A stretch of DNA of 64,000 nt from Eubacterium barkeri (lineage in GTDB: Bacteria; Bacillota; Clostridia; Eubacteriales; Eubacteriaceae), in the NCBI RefSeq assembly GCF_900107125.1, contig NZ_FNOU01000001.1, forward strand, positions 186,001 to 250,000, read 5' to 3'. The first letter of the stretch is position 1. Every line of letters starts with the position of its first letter. Below the pieces are notes generated by a model. That model ran no database searches and was not told the DNA's origin. It saw only the letters and a list, made by a program, of their open reading frames with translations. Both the position numbers and the translations under genes were made by a program. Shown here in pieces: positions 1 through 9,506 of this stretch.

Positions 1-1
1 T

Positions 2-3000
2 CACCTCCATAACCTCTATGGCCCCACAGAGTGCACCATTTTGGCCACGGCCAGTGAGGTCACCCGTCTTTATGAAAAATCCGTGCCCATTGGAGGGCCC
101 ATTGACAATACCAAGCTGTATGTGGTGGATGGGAAAATGCGACGGGTGCCCGTGGGGGTGCCGGGAGAGCTGTGCATTGCCGGGGTACTGGTGTGTGGGG
201 GCTACCTGGGGCGACCAGAGCTCACTGCAGAAAAATTCATCCCCAATCCCTTTGATACCGACCCGGCCTACGCCAGACTCTACCGCACCGGAGATGTGGT
301 GAAGTGGCTGTCCGATGGCCGTATCCAATTTGTGGGTCGAGAGGATGGACAGGTTAAAATTCGGGGCTTCCGTATCGAGCTGACGGAGATTGAGCAAAAA
401 ATCCGGGATTACCCGGGGATTAGGGATACTACGGTTATCGCCTGTGACGAGGAGGGGGGCGGAAAATATGTGGTGGCCTACGTGGTTTCGGACACCCCGG
501 TGTCCATCCCGGATCTCAATGCCTTTATCGCAGCGGAAAAGCCGGCCTATATGGTGCCGGCGGTCACCATGCAGATTGACACCATCCCCCTGACACCGAA
601 TATGAAGGTGGATCAGCGGGCGCTGCCAGTACCAAACCGGGTGTTCGAGGATATGACGCCCCCCCAGACCCCATTGCAGGAAAAAATCCATAGTCTCTTG
701 GCCGAGGTGGTGGGATCTTCTGCCTTTGGCATCGATACGGATATTTACGAAGCGGGGCTGACCTCCATCGGAGCGGTGAAGCTGGGCGTTGTCTTTTCCA
801 AGGCCTTTGGCGTGAAGATGAACACCCAGGCCTTTAAAAAGTACAACACAGTGGAGAAGCTGGAAACCTATATCGACATTGCCGGTTCTGTTACCACGGC
901 GGCTCAGGACCGCCCCCAGCAGGATACTTACCCCCTGACCCAGACCCAAATGGGGATTTATCTGGAATCCCAGCGGGATCCTCAGTCCTGCATGTACAAT
1001 ATCCCCCTGTTCTGCACCTTTTCCTACGACGAGGGAAGGGTGGATTCAAAGCCTTTGATTCAGGCGGTGACGGCAGCCTTTAACGCCCACCCTTATCTCA
1101 AGGTCCGTCTAGTAACTGACGGCGGAGAAATCCGGCTGAAACGTCAGGATGACGCACCGGTTTTGGTCAAGCATACCCGGCTGTCGGCGTCTGAGCTCAC
1201 CGCCCGCCGGGCCCAGCTGGTTCAGCCCTTTAATTTTGAGAATGGTTTCTATCGCTGCGAAGTGATGGAGACGGAGGCAGGCATCAGCCTGTTCATCGAT
1301 GTGCACCATTTGGTTTTCGACGGTACCTCAGCGATGGTTCTGCTGTCGGAAATCAATCGAGCCTATCAGGGGGAGGATTTAGTCGGAGAGGCCTATAGTT
1401 CCTTCGATTTAGCTCTGGACGAAGCCGAAAAGCGGAAAAGTGCTGCCTATACTGAGGCCAGGGATTTTTATCACGGGGTCTTTGGCACCATGGAAACCGA
1501 TACCCGGCTGGACTACGACCGGCCCGAGGGGGACGTACCCCAGACGGCAGCCTTTAATGTGCCGGTGGAGGGGGTGTCGGCAGAGCGTCTAAAGGCCTTC
1601 TGTACCGCCCACCGGATCACCCCCAATGTGTTCTTTACGGGTGCCTTTGGGTTTACCCTGGCCCAGTTTAAAAACCAGGTGGAATCCGCATTTTGTACCA
1701 TCTATAACGGGCGTAGCGATTCCCGCACGGCGGAGCTGACGGGGATGCTGGTTAAAACCCTGCCAGTGTACTGTAGTATGGAGGGGGCCAATACCATCGA
1801 TGGGTATTTAAATGCGGTTAAAAAGCATCTCCTGGAAATAATGGAGCACGACATCTATTCCTTCGGGGAAATCAGCCGGGAGCTGGGGGTGAGTGCGGAT
1901 ATCCTCTTTGCCTACCAGGGCGGAGATTTCAATACCTTTACCCTGGACGGACGGACGGTGCCCATTGAAACCCTGTCCCTGTCAGAAACCAAGGCGCCGC
2001 TTTCGGTGGACGTGTACGACACCGCGGAGGGGGGCTATCTCACCAAGGTGGAATACCGCTCCGATTTGTACGGGCACAGCACCATGATCCGGTTCTTCGA
2101 TGCCTTTACTGCGGTGTGTCAAAGCTTACTCACCGCGGAAACCTACGGGGATCTCAGGCTGGTTAACGCAGAAGATCAGCGCCAAATTACGCAGTTTAAT
2201 GACACGGCGGTCCCCATTCAGGCACCCTTTATCCCTGAGCAGCTCCAGGCGGTGGCGGATGCGAACCCCCAGCACCTGGCTTTAATTAGCTGTGGGGAAA
2301 AACTGACCTTTGGGGAGCTCAACTGCGCCACCAACCGCATCGCCAATGCCCTCATTAAAAAAGGCATTAAACGTGAGGATATCGTGGCCGTACTGTTAGG
2401 ACGGACGGCCCATGCCTATATGGCACGCCAGGGAATATTAAAATCCGGCGGGGCTTTTTTGTGCACCGACCCGGAATATCCGGATGAGCGCATTGGCTTT
2501 ACCCTGTCCGACAGCCATGCCCGGCTTCTTATGACCACCCGGGATCAGGCTGAGCGGGCAGAGATCCTGTGCGGCGATGCCGGCACCTGCCGCCCGGTTT
2601 ATATTGAGGATTTATTGGAGGAGGCGGATGATACCTATCCAGGAGTTGCCATTAAGGCGACGGATTTATGCTACTGCATTTACACCTCGGGTTCCACCGG
2701 TACACCCAAGGGCGTGATGATCGAGCACGGTAACCTGCGCCATTACTGCCATGCCAACCCTAAGAATCCGGAGATTCTATCCTATATTGACCATGCCACC
2801 GTTTCGTTGGCCTTTGCCGCACTGACCTTTGATGTTTCCATTTTAGAGGAATATGTGCCCCTGACCCAGGGGATAACGGTGTGTATGGCCAATGAGGAGG
2901 AAATCCATAACCCCCTGGCCATGCGGGATCTGCTGCTGGCCAACCAGGTGGATACTTTTACGGCGACCCCTTCCTATCTGGGGAACATCGTCGATATTGA

Positions 3001-5176
3001 GGAGATGGCAGAGCCCCTCTCTAAAATACGGAGCTTTAACGTGGGGGCAGAAAATTTTCCGTTGTCCCTTTATGACAAGCTGCACCGGGTTAGCCCGGCG
3101 GCACATATTTACAATGGCTACGGCCCATCGGAAACCACCATTGGCTGTACCTTTATCGAAATGACGGGGGAAGGGGTCACCATCGGCCGCCCCATGAGCA
3201 ATATCAAGTGCTATATCCACAACCGCTACGGCCAGGAGCTGCCCATCGGCGTTGCCGGGGAGCTTATCATCGCCGGAGATGGAGTGGGAAGAGGCTATGT
3301 GGGACGTCCAGATCTCACAGAAAAGAGCTTTTTCCACATCGGTTCCCTGCGGGCTTACCACTCCGGGGATTTAGCGGCCTGGGATGAGGAGGGCCGACTG
3401 CCCTTCTTCGGCCGCCTGGACAACCAGGTGAAGCTGAGGGGGCTGCGGGTGGAATTGGACGAGGTGGAAGCGGCCATCAATGGCTACGACGGCGTTAAAT
3501 CCAGTATCGTTCAGGTTCGGGGTCAGGATGACGGACAATTTTTGTGCGGCTTCTTCACGGCGGATCACCCGGTGGATCTTTCGGATTTAACAGAGCACCT
3601 CAAGGCGTCCCTCACCCACTATATGGTGCCGGGGGTCCTGACCCAGCTGGAGTCCATGCCCCTGACGCCCAATGGCAAAATCAATAAAAAAGCCCTGCCA
3701 GAGGTGAGCATGATGGCGGCCCAACGGGAATACGTGGCCCCGGAGAACGGGGATGAAAGCGCCATCTGTGCTTTAATGGAAGAGGTACTGTCCTGCGGGC
3801 AGGTGGGGGCCACCGACGATTTCTTTGAAATCGGCGGGACCTCCCTTTCTGCCTCCCGCCTGGCCATGCAGGCTGTGGGTAAGGGTCTGGGCTTCGTCTA
3901 TCAGGATATCTTCAAGCACCCCACTCCCCGGGCGCTGGCGGCCTTTATTGCTGCGGGTGATACCCCGGCCGCCCCGGTGGCCGATCCCATTGTGGATTAT
4001 GACTATAAAAAAATCCGACAACTTTTAAGCAGCAACCGGGTGGAGCATCTGGACCTGCTGAGCCGGGAGCCCCTGGGGGATATCCTGGTGACTGGTGCCA
4101 CTGGGTTCCTGGGGATTCACGTCCTCCACGCTTTCTTAACGCAGTACACCGGTCGGGTATGGTGCCTGATTCGGAAAGGGGATGCAGAAAGTTTGGAAGA
4201 ACGCATGCGCACCCTTTTAATGTATTATTTTGAGGATACCTTTGATGGGGCCTTCGGGGAGCGCCTGTTCTTAATCGAAGGGGATTTGACGGATCAAGCC
4301 GTGGTGGAGCATCTGGCAGAGGTGCCCTTCTCCACCCTCATTAATTGTGCCGCCAGCGTGAAGCACTTTGCGGCGGACGACAGTCTCCGGCGCATTAACA
4401 CCGATGGGGTTAAGAACCTCATCCACCTCTGTGCCGCCACCCGGCGTAAGCTCATCCAGGTCTCCACCGTCAGTATTGCCGGGGACAGCTTAAATGACAG
4501 CATCCCCAAGGCCCGGCGCATGGCAGAGGACGATTTGTTCTTTGGGCAGTCCATCACCAACCAGTATATTGAGAGCAAATTCTTAGCTGAACAGGCGGTG
4601 CTCTCCGCCGCGGCCGAAGGCCTGCGGGCCAAGGTTATGCGCGTCGGCAACCTCATGAGCCGGGCCGACGATGGCGAATTCCAGATTAATTTTATTACCA
4701 ACGGTTTTATGCGCCAGCTCAAGGGCTACGCCACACTAGGCCAGTACCCTGTGGAGAGCATGAATACGGTGGTGGAGTTTTCCCCCATCGACATCACCGC
4801 CCAAATGATTCTGGCCCTTGCGGAAACCGGGGATATTTATACGGTGTTCCATCCCTATAATAACCATTTTGTGTATATGTCCGATGTGGTAGAGGTCATG
4901 AATCAGGAGGGCTTCGGGATTCAGGTGACGGACAGTGCAAGCTATGAAGGGGCACTGCGCGACGCCATGGCCGATCCGGAGAAGGAGGACCGGGTGGCCG
5001 GGCTCATCGCCTATTTGAGCAGCGACACTGAAAATGTGGCCGTCCCCATCGATGGGGATAATACCTTCACCTCCGAGGTACTCTGCCGGCTTTATAAAAA
5101 ATGGCCCATTACGGACAGTGCCTACATTCGCCAGGCCATTGGAGAGCTTTCTGGCCTTGGCTTCTTTGATGCATGA
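2..5176 (+). CDS. Nonribosomal peptide synthetase, 3' part (A-T-C-A-T-R), 5' end outside window
   Basis: The frame is open from base 2, so the start lies upstream of the window. Domains in order: the end of a first adenylation domain (NLYGPTE at 11-31, YRTGD near 281, A10 lysine region near 600), a carrier domain (GLTSIGA, phosphopantetheine Ser at 764-766), a condensation domain (HHLVFDG at 1304-1324), a second complete adenylation domain (YTSGSTGTPKG near 2680, FDVS with the amino-binding Asp at 2831, NGYGPSET at 3113), a second carrier (IGGTSLS, Ser at 3842-3844) and a C-terminal thioester reductase (VTGATGFLG near 4090, YIESK near 4565). At least two amino acids are therefore joined and released reductively as an aldehyde or alcohol instead of by a thioesterase. 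The stop overlaps the start of the phosphopantetheinyl transferase gene. Substrates were not deduced. Confidence 0.95.
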   Translation, partial: HLHNLYGPTECTILATASEVTRLYEKSVPIGGPIDNTKLYVVDGKMRRVPVGVPGELCIAGVLVCGGYLGRPELTAEKFIPNPFDTDPAYARLYRTGDVVKWLSDGRIQFVGREDGQVKIRGFRIELTEIEQKIRDYPGIRDTTVIACDEEGGGKYVVAYVVSDTPVSIPDLNAFIAAEKPAYMVPAVTMQIDTIPLTPNMKVDQRALPVPNRVFEDMTPPQTPLQEKIHSLLAEVVGSSAFGIDTDIYEAGLTSIGAVKLGVVFSKAFGVKMNTQAFKKYNTVEKLETYIDIAGSVTTAAQDRPQQDTYPLTQTQMGIYLESQRDPQSCMYNIPLFCTFSYDEGRVDSKPLIQAVTAAFNAHPYLKVRLVTDGGEIRLKRQDDAPVLVKHTRLSASELTARRAQLVQPFNFENGFYRCEVMETEAGISLFIDVHHLVFDGTSAMVLLSEINRAYQGEDLVGEAYSSFDLALDEAEKRKSAAYTEARDFYHGVFGTMETDTRLDYDRPEGDVPQTAAFNVPVEGVSAERLKAFCTAHRITPNVFFTGAFGFTLAQFKNQVESAFCTIYNGRSDSRTAELTGMLVKTLPVYCSMEGANTIDGYLNAVKKHLLEIMEHDIYSFGEISRELGVSADILFAYQGGDFNTFTLDGRTVPIETLSLSETKAPLSVDVYDTAEGGYLTKVEYRSDLYGHSTMIRFFDAFTAVCQSLLTAETYGDLRLVNAEDQRQITQFNDTAVPIQAPFIPEQLQAVADANPQHLALISCGEKLTFGELNCATNRIANALIKKGIKREDIVAVLLGRTAHAYMARQGILKSGGAFLCTDPEYPDERIGFTLSDSHARLLMTTRDQAERAEILCGDAGTCRPVYIEDLLEEADDTYPGVAIKATDLCYCIYTSGSTGTPKGVMIEHGNLRHYCHANPKNPEILSYIDHATVSLAFAALTFDVSILEEYVPLTQGITVCMANEEEIHNPLAMRDLLLANQVDTFTATPSYLGNIVDIEEMAEPLSKIRSFNVGAENFPLSLYDKLHRVSPAAHIYNGYGPSETTIGCTFIEMTGEGVTIGRPMSNIKCYIHNRYGQELPIGVAGELIIAGDGVGRGYVGRPDLTEKSFFHIGSLRAYHSGDLAAWDEEGRLPFFGRLDNQVKLRGLRVELDEVEAAINGYDGVKSSIVQVRGQDDGQFLCGFFTADHPVDLSDLTEHLKASLTHYMVPGVLTQLESMPLTPNGKINKKALPEVSMMAAQREYVAPENGDESAICALMEEVLSCGQVGATDDFFEIGGTSLSASRLAMQAVGKGLGFVYQDIFKHPTPRALAAFIAAGDTPAAPVADPIVDYDYKKIRQLLSSNRVEHLDLLSREPLGDILVTGATGFLGIHVLHAFLTQYTGRVWCLIRKGDAESLEERMRTLLMYYFEDTFDGAFGERLFLIEGDLTDQAVVEHLAEVPFSTLINCAASVKHFAADDSLRRINTDGVKNLIHLCAATRRKLIQVSTVSIAGDSLNDSIPKARRMAEDDLFFGQSITNQYIESKFLAEQAVLSAAAEGLRAKVMRVGNLMSRADDGEFQINFITNGFMRQLKGYATLGQYPVESMNTVVEFSPIDITAQMILALAETGDIYTVFHPYNNHFVYMSDVVEVMNQEGFGIQVTDSASYEGALRDAMADPEKEDRVAGLIAYLSSDTENVAVPIDGDNTFTSEVLCRLYKKWPITDSAYIRQAIGELSGLGFFDA

Positions 5177-5832
5177 AGCTCTACACGATGTATACCTCAG
5201 CGCTGCAGTCAGCCGCCGTTTTCAATGGGCGGCTGACTGAGGTGCCGGTCTCCCGCCAGCAAAAGGCTAAAAGCTATCGCTTTGCCCGGGATCGGGCCCT
5301 GAGCCTGGGAGCTGGGCTTCTGCTGAATCAGGCGCTGGAAGAAGCGGGTATCGATCCCCGGGGTGTGGCGTTCCAGGCTTCGGATGGACAGAAGCCGGTC
5401 CTGAAGGGGCATCCGGATTTCCACTTTAACCTTTCCCACTCCGGGGACTATGCCATCCTGGGTGTGGCGGATACCCCCATTGGTGTGGATATTGAAAAAA
5501 TGACGGACATCCCAAGGGCCCTTGCAAGACACTATTTTCATAAGGGGGAAATTGCTTTTTTAAATGGACTTTCGGAGGAAGGGTTTATTCCCGGCTTCTA
5601 CCGGCTGTGGACCTTGAAGGAGAGCTTTATGAAGGCAACGGGCCTGGGCTTTAGCCTGGCACTGGATGCCTTTGAAATTCAGATGGGCAGTGCCATTGGG
5701 GTCCGCCAGAGGGTTAATGAAAAAAGCTATGGATTTACTGAGGTGGATGATCTTGGCGGCTATGCCATCAGCATTTGTGTCGAAGGGGGAGAAATAGGAA
5801 AAGTCCCTTTACAGGAGGAAGAACAAGAATGA
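5173..5832 (+). CDS. Sfp-type 4'-phosphopantetheinyl transferase
   Basis: This 219-aa protein would load the phosphopantetheine arm onto the two NRPS carrier domains encoded just upstream. It carries the family hallmarks: FNLSHSGDYA near residue 80, the Mg-binding GVDIEKM near residue 103 and WTLKESFMKATGLG near residue 147, all in the usual order and spacing for the Sfp/AcpT superfamily. The length is normal. Its ATG overlaps the NRPS stop (ATGA at 5173-5176), so translation is coupled to the synthetase. Its own stop overlaps the next start in the same way. The coupling argues for a dedicated NRPS activator; whether it also serves the fatty-acid ACP cannot be told. Confidence 0.93.
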   Translation: MKLYTMYTSALQSAAVFNGRLTEVPVSRQQKAKSYRFARDRALSLGAGLLLNQALEEAGIDPRGVAFQASDGQKPVLKGHPDFHFNLSHSGDYAILGVADTPIGVDIEKMTDIPRALARHYFHKGEIAFLNGLSEEGFIPGFYRLWTLKESFMKATGLGFSLALDAFEIQMGSAIGVRQRVNEKSYGFTEVDDLGGYAISICVEGGEIGKVPLQEEEQE

Positions 5833-6470
5833 AAAATATTCAATTTCGAAGTGCGGTTTTAGAAGATGTGGAAGCTTTAGGAAGGCTGTTTATCGACACC
5901 TTTGTCCACCGGGACCCTATGACGGCGCACCTTAAGCTTAGCGATGAAGAGGCCATGGACTACAGCCGGGTTATTTTTCCGGAATCCATCAAGGATGGCC
6001 TGACCATCCTGGCCGTGGATTCAGAGAAGGATAAAATTATTGGATTTACCACGGCCTTTAAGGAGGATATCGCTTCGGACCCCAGGGTGGTTTCACGTTT
6101 GAGCCCGCGCCTTTTGGAGGGCATGGCAGATACCAGCCATGTCTTCGATGTTTTGCTAAAACCCCTGGAGGAGAGGACCGATTACGATGCTAAAAGGTGC
6201 TTGACCGTGATGTACGCCGGTGTCCATGCAGACTACACGGGACACCATTTATCCCTTACCCTGATTGAGCAGCTCCTAAAGCGGGCCGTGGCCCTGGGCT
6301 TTACCACGGCTATTTCAGAATGCACCAGTGCCCGTTCCCAAACCCAGGTGGAACGCCTGGGCTTTACGCCCATCAATGCGGTGGCCTATGCTGATTTTGG
6401 GGTGGAGGCCTTTACCACGGTGCCCGGAGCCCTGGTACTTAGCCTGAAGCAATTGGGGAAAGTTGATTGA
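5829..6470 (+). CDS. GNAT-like N-acetyltransferase family protein
   Basis: 213 aa. The ATG at 5829 overlaps the previous stop (ATGA) and is preceded by AGGAGGAA at 5813-5820, which decides against an in-frame start farther upstream. The sequence starts IQFRSAVLEDVEALGRLF, has a central strand-turn resembling the acetyl-CoA-binding region (VMYAGVHADYTGHHLS, residues ~128-143) and ends with the ECTSARSQTQVERLGF segment typical of GNAT proteins. It resembles arylalkylamine-type GNATs most, at the level of fold only. As the third gene of a coupled NRPS-PPTase unit it could acylate or tailor the peptide product, or protect against it; the substrate is unknown. Confidence 0.7.
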   Translation: MKNIQFRSAVLEDVEALGRLFIDTFVHRDPMTAHLKLSDEEAMDYSRVIFPESIKDGLTILAVDSEKDKIIGFTTAFKEDIASDPRVVSRLSPRLLEGMADTSHVFDVLLKPLEERTDYDAKRCLTVMYAGVHADYTGHHLSLTLIEQLLKRAVALGFTTAISECTSARSQTQVERLGFTPINAVAYADFGVEAFTTVPGALVLSLKQLGKVD

Positions 6471-6480
6471 AAAGCCGAAA

Positions 6481-6519
6481 AAAGAAGGACTGGATGCCAT
6501 GGCATCCGGTCCTTCTTTT
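6481..6519. terminator. Bidirectional rho-independent terminator
   Basis: A nearly perfect hairpin (AAGAAGGAC-GGATGCC / GGCATCC-GTCCTTCTT) with A/T runs on both sides separates the plus-strand NRPS cluster from the convergent minus-strand MarR gene. Confidence 0.9.
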
Positions 6520-6520
6520 A

Positions 6521-6967
6521 TTACACCTGTGGTGTGGGGAGTTCGCTCATCAGCTCCTCGTTGATGATGCGGAGAATCCCCTCGAATTGGGCCAGCTCGT
6601 CGGGATTGAAACGCCCGCGGACCCGTTCCATCACCTCGCTCACATAGCGGTTGGTGATGTTGTAATAATCAATGTATTTCTGGGTAACCTGGAGATGGTA
6701 TTCCCGTTTATCCTGCTCCGAGCGGACTTTTTTGAGATAGCCCTTACCCACCAGCTGATTGACCTTATAGGTGGCGTTGGGAGAGGAAATCTCTAAAAAA
6801 GTGGCGAACTCATTGACTGTCGGGCTGCCCAGGGCCATGATGGTTTCCATACAAAAGGTCTCCACTGTGGTCAGGCTGGCCTCCCGTTCCTGGAACCGGG
6901 ACATGACTTCCTTATAAAAATGCAGTTTAAATTTTGTGTACAATTCTTTAAATACCGTTTCCAGCAT
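6521..6967 (-). CDS. MarR family transcriptional regulator next to fatty-acid operon (FabT-like position)
   Basis: 148 aa, a typical MarR length. The winged-helix core includes SPTVNEFATFLEISSPNATYKVNQLVGKG, then a wing with KVRSEQDKREYHLQVT. The ATG at 6967 is preferred because GGGGAG lies five bases upstream; an in-frame ATG at 6988 has no ribosome site. It is the last gene on the minus strand after fabZ and has its own promoter. In streptococci and lactococci the MarR protein FabT represses the fab genes; the location here suggests a similar role, but FabT identity cannot be proved from the sequence. Confidence 0.85.
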   Translation of the reverse strand: MLETVFKELYTKFKLHFYKEVMSRFQEREASLTTVETFCMETIMALGSPTVNEFATFLEISSPNATYKVNQLVGKGYLKKVRSEQDKREYHLQVTQKYIDYYNITNRYVSEVMERVRGRFNPDELAQFEGILRIINEELMSELPTPQV

Positions 6968-6999
6968 GTGTTCTCCCCTTGCAATCATTTTCTGTTTTT

Positions 7000-7028
7000 A
7001 TTATAGCAGGTGGACAGGACCACGTAAA
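7000..7028 (-). promoter_or_regulatory. SigmaA promoter of the marR gene
   Basis: Minus strand -35 TTTACG (7028-7023), 17-bp spacer, -10 TATAAT (7005-7000), about 30 bp upstream of the MarR start. It lets marR be transcribed apart from the fab operon. Confidence 0.7.
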
Positions 7029-7057
7029 GGGGATTTCACCCATGACATAAGGTAATG

Positions 7058-7489
7058 CTAAGCCTGAATGGCGAATATCAGCTCTGCCTTAGCCGCGGTT
7101 TTGCCGTTTACCCGGGCAATGGCGCTGCCAATACCCATGGGGCCCCGGAGGGTGGTGAGCTCTGTTTCCATTTCCAGGACATCCCCAGGGCGGACCTGGG
7201 CTTTGAACCGGGCGTTCTTTACCCCACCGAAGAGGGCAATTTTACCGCTATTTTCCGGAAGGGAAAGCAGGGCAACGGCCCCCACCTGGGCCAGGGCTTC
7301 CAAAATAAGAACCCCGGGCATAACGTGCTGCTCCGGAAAATGCCCCATGAAAAACATTTCTCCGGCGGAGACGCATTTAATGCCCTTGGCCCATTTACCC
7401 GCCTCGTAATCGGTGATCCGGTCCACCAGGAGGAAGGGGTAGCGATGGGGAATGATTTGTTGGATTTCGTTAGAATTCAGCTCTGGCAT
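7058..7489 (-). CDS. fabZ: 3-hydroxyacyl-[acyl-carrier-protein] dehydratase FabZ
   Basis: 143 aa. It dehydrates beta-hydroxyacyl-ACP to trans-2-enoyl-ACP in the elongation cycle. Visible signatures are [14 protein letters not shown] at the N terminus and the active-site loop [20 protein letters not shown] with the catalytic His and Glu. The start at 7489 is set by GGAGG six bases upstream; the gene follows fabF directly. It is the last metabolic gene of the minus-strand fab/acc operon. No FabA or FabM homologue was seen in the operon, so how double bonds arise is open. Confidence 0.96.
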   Translation of the reverse strand: MPELNSNEIQQIIPHRYPFLLVDRITDYEAGKWAKGIKCVSAGEMFFMGHFPEQHVMPGVLILEALAQVGAVALLSLPENSGKIALFGGVKNARFKAQVRPGDVLEMETELTTLRGPMGIGSAIARVNGKTAAKAELIFAIQA

Positions 7490-7490
7490 C

Positions 7491-8732
7491 CTAATCCTCC
7501 CAACGTTTGAAAAGCACCACGGCGTTATGACCTCCAAAGCCCAGGTTGTTACTCAGGGCATAGGTAAACGCTGCCGGTCGGCCTGCGTTGGGGACGATAT
7601 CCAGATCACAGGCGGGGTCGGGATGAACATAGCCAATGGTAGGAGGGACGAATTGATCCCTTAAGGCCAGGGTGGTGAAGATGGCTTCCACGCCCCCGGT
7701 GGCCCCCAGAAGATGGCCGGTCATGCTTTTTGTGCTGCTCATACACAGCTTCTTAGCATGTGCTCCGAAAACGGCCTTGACCGCGGCGGTTTCTCCGGCA
7801 TCGTTTAAGGGGGTGCTGGTACCGTGGGCGTTGATATAGCCAATGGCTTCCGGGGCGATGTCTGCATCCGCCAGGGCCTGGGCCATGGCTAAAGCCGCTC
7901 CGGCACCGGTGGGGTCTGGGGCGGTGATATGGTGGGCATCGCAGGTGGCACCGTAGCCCACCACCTCGCCGTAGATTTTAGCACCCCGGGCCTGGGCGTG
8001 GTTCAGCTCCTCCAGAATGAGGATACCAGAGCCCTCACCCATAACGAAACCACTGCGATCCGCATCGAAGGGGATGGAGGCCCGACTGGCATCGGACTCT
8101 GTGGTAAGGGCCTTCATGCTGGTGAACCCCCCCATGCCCAGGGGTGTAATGCTGGCTTCAGTGCCGCCGGTGAGGACCACCTCGGCGTAGCCATCCCGGA
8201 TGTGGCGGAAGGCATCGCCCATGGCATTGTTGCTGGATGCACAGGCTGTTACAACACAGGAACACATGCCCTTAAAGCCGTGGGCAATGGCGATTTGTCC
8301 TGGGGCAATATTGGCAATGGCCATGGGAATAAAGAAGGGGGAGACCCGGTCAAAGCCCTTTTCCTGGCCACGGTCTTCCTGGAGCTCTGTGGTGCGCAGA
8401 CCACCGATCCCACTACCGATAATGACGGCACAGCGGGTGGCATCTTCGGACGCCATATTAAGGCCGCTGTCCGTCATGGCACCCTGGGCGGCGACGACAG
8501 CCAGCTGAGTGCAGCGGTCCATGCGCTTGGCTTCTTTTTTGGGAATGAAGGCGTCCATATCCAGATCCTTCACCTCCCCAGCGATTTTGACCTTGTGGTT
8601 GACGGGGTCAAAGAGGGTGATGGGGCCGATGCCGCAAACCCCGGCCCTGGCAGCGGACCAGCTGTCCGCCGCTGTGTTGCCCAGGGGAGTAACGGCACCC
8701 AGGCCAGTGATAACAACTCTTCGTTTGGTCAT
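7491..8732 (-). CDS. fabF: Beta-ketoacyl-ACP synthase II FabF
   Basis: 413 aa, the usual KAS II length. It condenses malonyl-ACP with acyl-ACP during elongation. The catalytic triad is visible as [11 protein letters not shown] (Cys), [11 protein letters not shown] (His) and [13 protein letters not shown] (His), and the protein opens with [24 protein letters not shown] precedes the ATG at 8732. It lies between fabG and fabZ. A long open frame on the opposite strand (7929-9872) is a shadow of this gene and its neighbours. Confidence 0.97.
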   Translation of the reverse strand: MTKRRVVITGLGAVTPLGNTAADSWSAARAGVCGIGPITLFDPVNHKVKIAGEVKDLDMDAFIPKKEAKRMDRCTQLAVVAAQGAMTDSGLNMASEDATRCAVIIGSGIGGLRTTELQEDRGQEKGFDRVSPFFIPMAIANIAPGQIAIAHGFKGMCSCVVTACASSNNAMGDAFRHIRDGYAEVVLTGGTEASITPLGMGGFTSMKALTTESDASRASIPFDADRSGFVMGEGSGILILEELNHAQARGAKIYGEVVGYGATCDAHHITAPDPTGAGAALAMAQALADADIAPEAIGYINAHGTSTPLNDAGETAAVKAVFGAHAKKLCMSSTKSMTGHLLGATGGVEAIFTTLALRDQFVPPTIGYVHPDPACDLDIVPNAGRPAAFTYALSNNLGFGGHNAVVLFKRWED

Positions 8733-8753
8733 AGTGATTCCTTTCCTGTGAAA

Positions 8754-9497
8754 TTAGACGGCCATGCCACCATCGACACACAGCACCTGGCCGGTGATGT
8801 AGCCCGATGCTTCATCGGCCAAAAACGCTACGGCTGCGGCCACATCCTCGGGTTTACCTGGACGGGCCATGGGAATGGTGGTGACCATATCCGCCCTTTG
8901 GGTATCGGTAAGGGCGGCGGTCATAGCCGTTTCAATAAAGCCCGGGGCGATGGCATTGGCGGTAATCCCCCGGCTGGCCAATTCCTTGGCCATGGTTTTG
9001 GTCATACCGATGACGCCGGCCTTGCTGGCCACGTAGTTCATCTGCCCGGGGTTTCCCCGGAGGGCCACCACGGAGCTCATATTGATAATACGGCCGTAGC
9101 GCTGCTTCATCATAATCCGGGAGACGGCCTTCATACAGAGGAAGGTCCCCTTGAGGTTGGTATCCACCACGGCATCAAAGTCGGCTTCGCTCATGCGCAT
9201 CAAGAGATTGTCCCGGGTGATGCCGGCGTTGTTCACCAGCACATCGATGCGGCCAAAGCGGTCGGTGGCGGCCTGCATCAGGGCAGCCACCTCCTCAGCC
9301 ACAGCAACATCGGCTTTAAAGGCCAGGGCTTCAGCCCCCAGGGCTTCGCATTTTTCCACGGTCTGGGCAGCGGCTTCGGCGCTGCCGGAATAGTTAACCA
9401 CGATGGAAAGGCCCCTTTTGGCCAGGGCCAGACAAGCAGCCTGGCCGATTCCCCGGCTGCCGCCGGTTACCACGGCGACGCGTTTGATATTGTTCAT
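8754..9497 (-). CDS. fabG: 3-oxoacyl-[acyl-carrier-protein] reductase FabG
   Basis: 247 aa short-chain dehydrogenase that reduces beta-ketoacyl-ACP with NADPH. The cofactor motif TGGSRGIGQA lies at residues ~11-20, the NNAGITRDNLL segment in the middle, the catalytic Ser in NMSSVVALRG and the Tyr/Lys pair in YVASKAGVIGMTK. GGAG stands six bases before the ATG. The position between fabD and fabF in an intact fab operon supports FabG over a generic SDR. Confidence 0.96.
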   Translation of the reverse strand: MNNIKRVAVVTGGSRGIGQAACLALAKRGLSIVVNYSGSAEAAAQTVEKCEALGAEALAFKADVAVAEEVAALMQAATDRFGRIDVLVNNAGITRDNLLMRMSEADFDAVVDTNLKGTFLCMKAVSRIMMKQRYGRIINMSSVVALRGNPGQMNYVASKAGVIGMTKTMAKELASRGITANAIAPGFIETAMTAALTDTQRADMVTTIPMARPGKPEDVAAAVAFLADEASGYITGQVLCVDGGMAV

Positions 9498-9506
9498 AGT
9501 GTTCTC

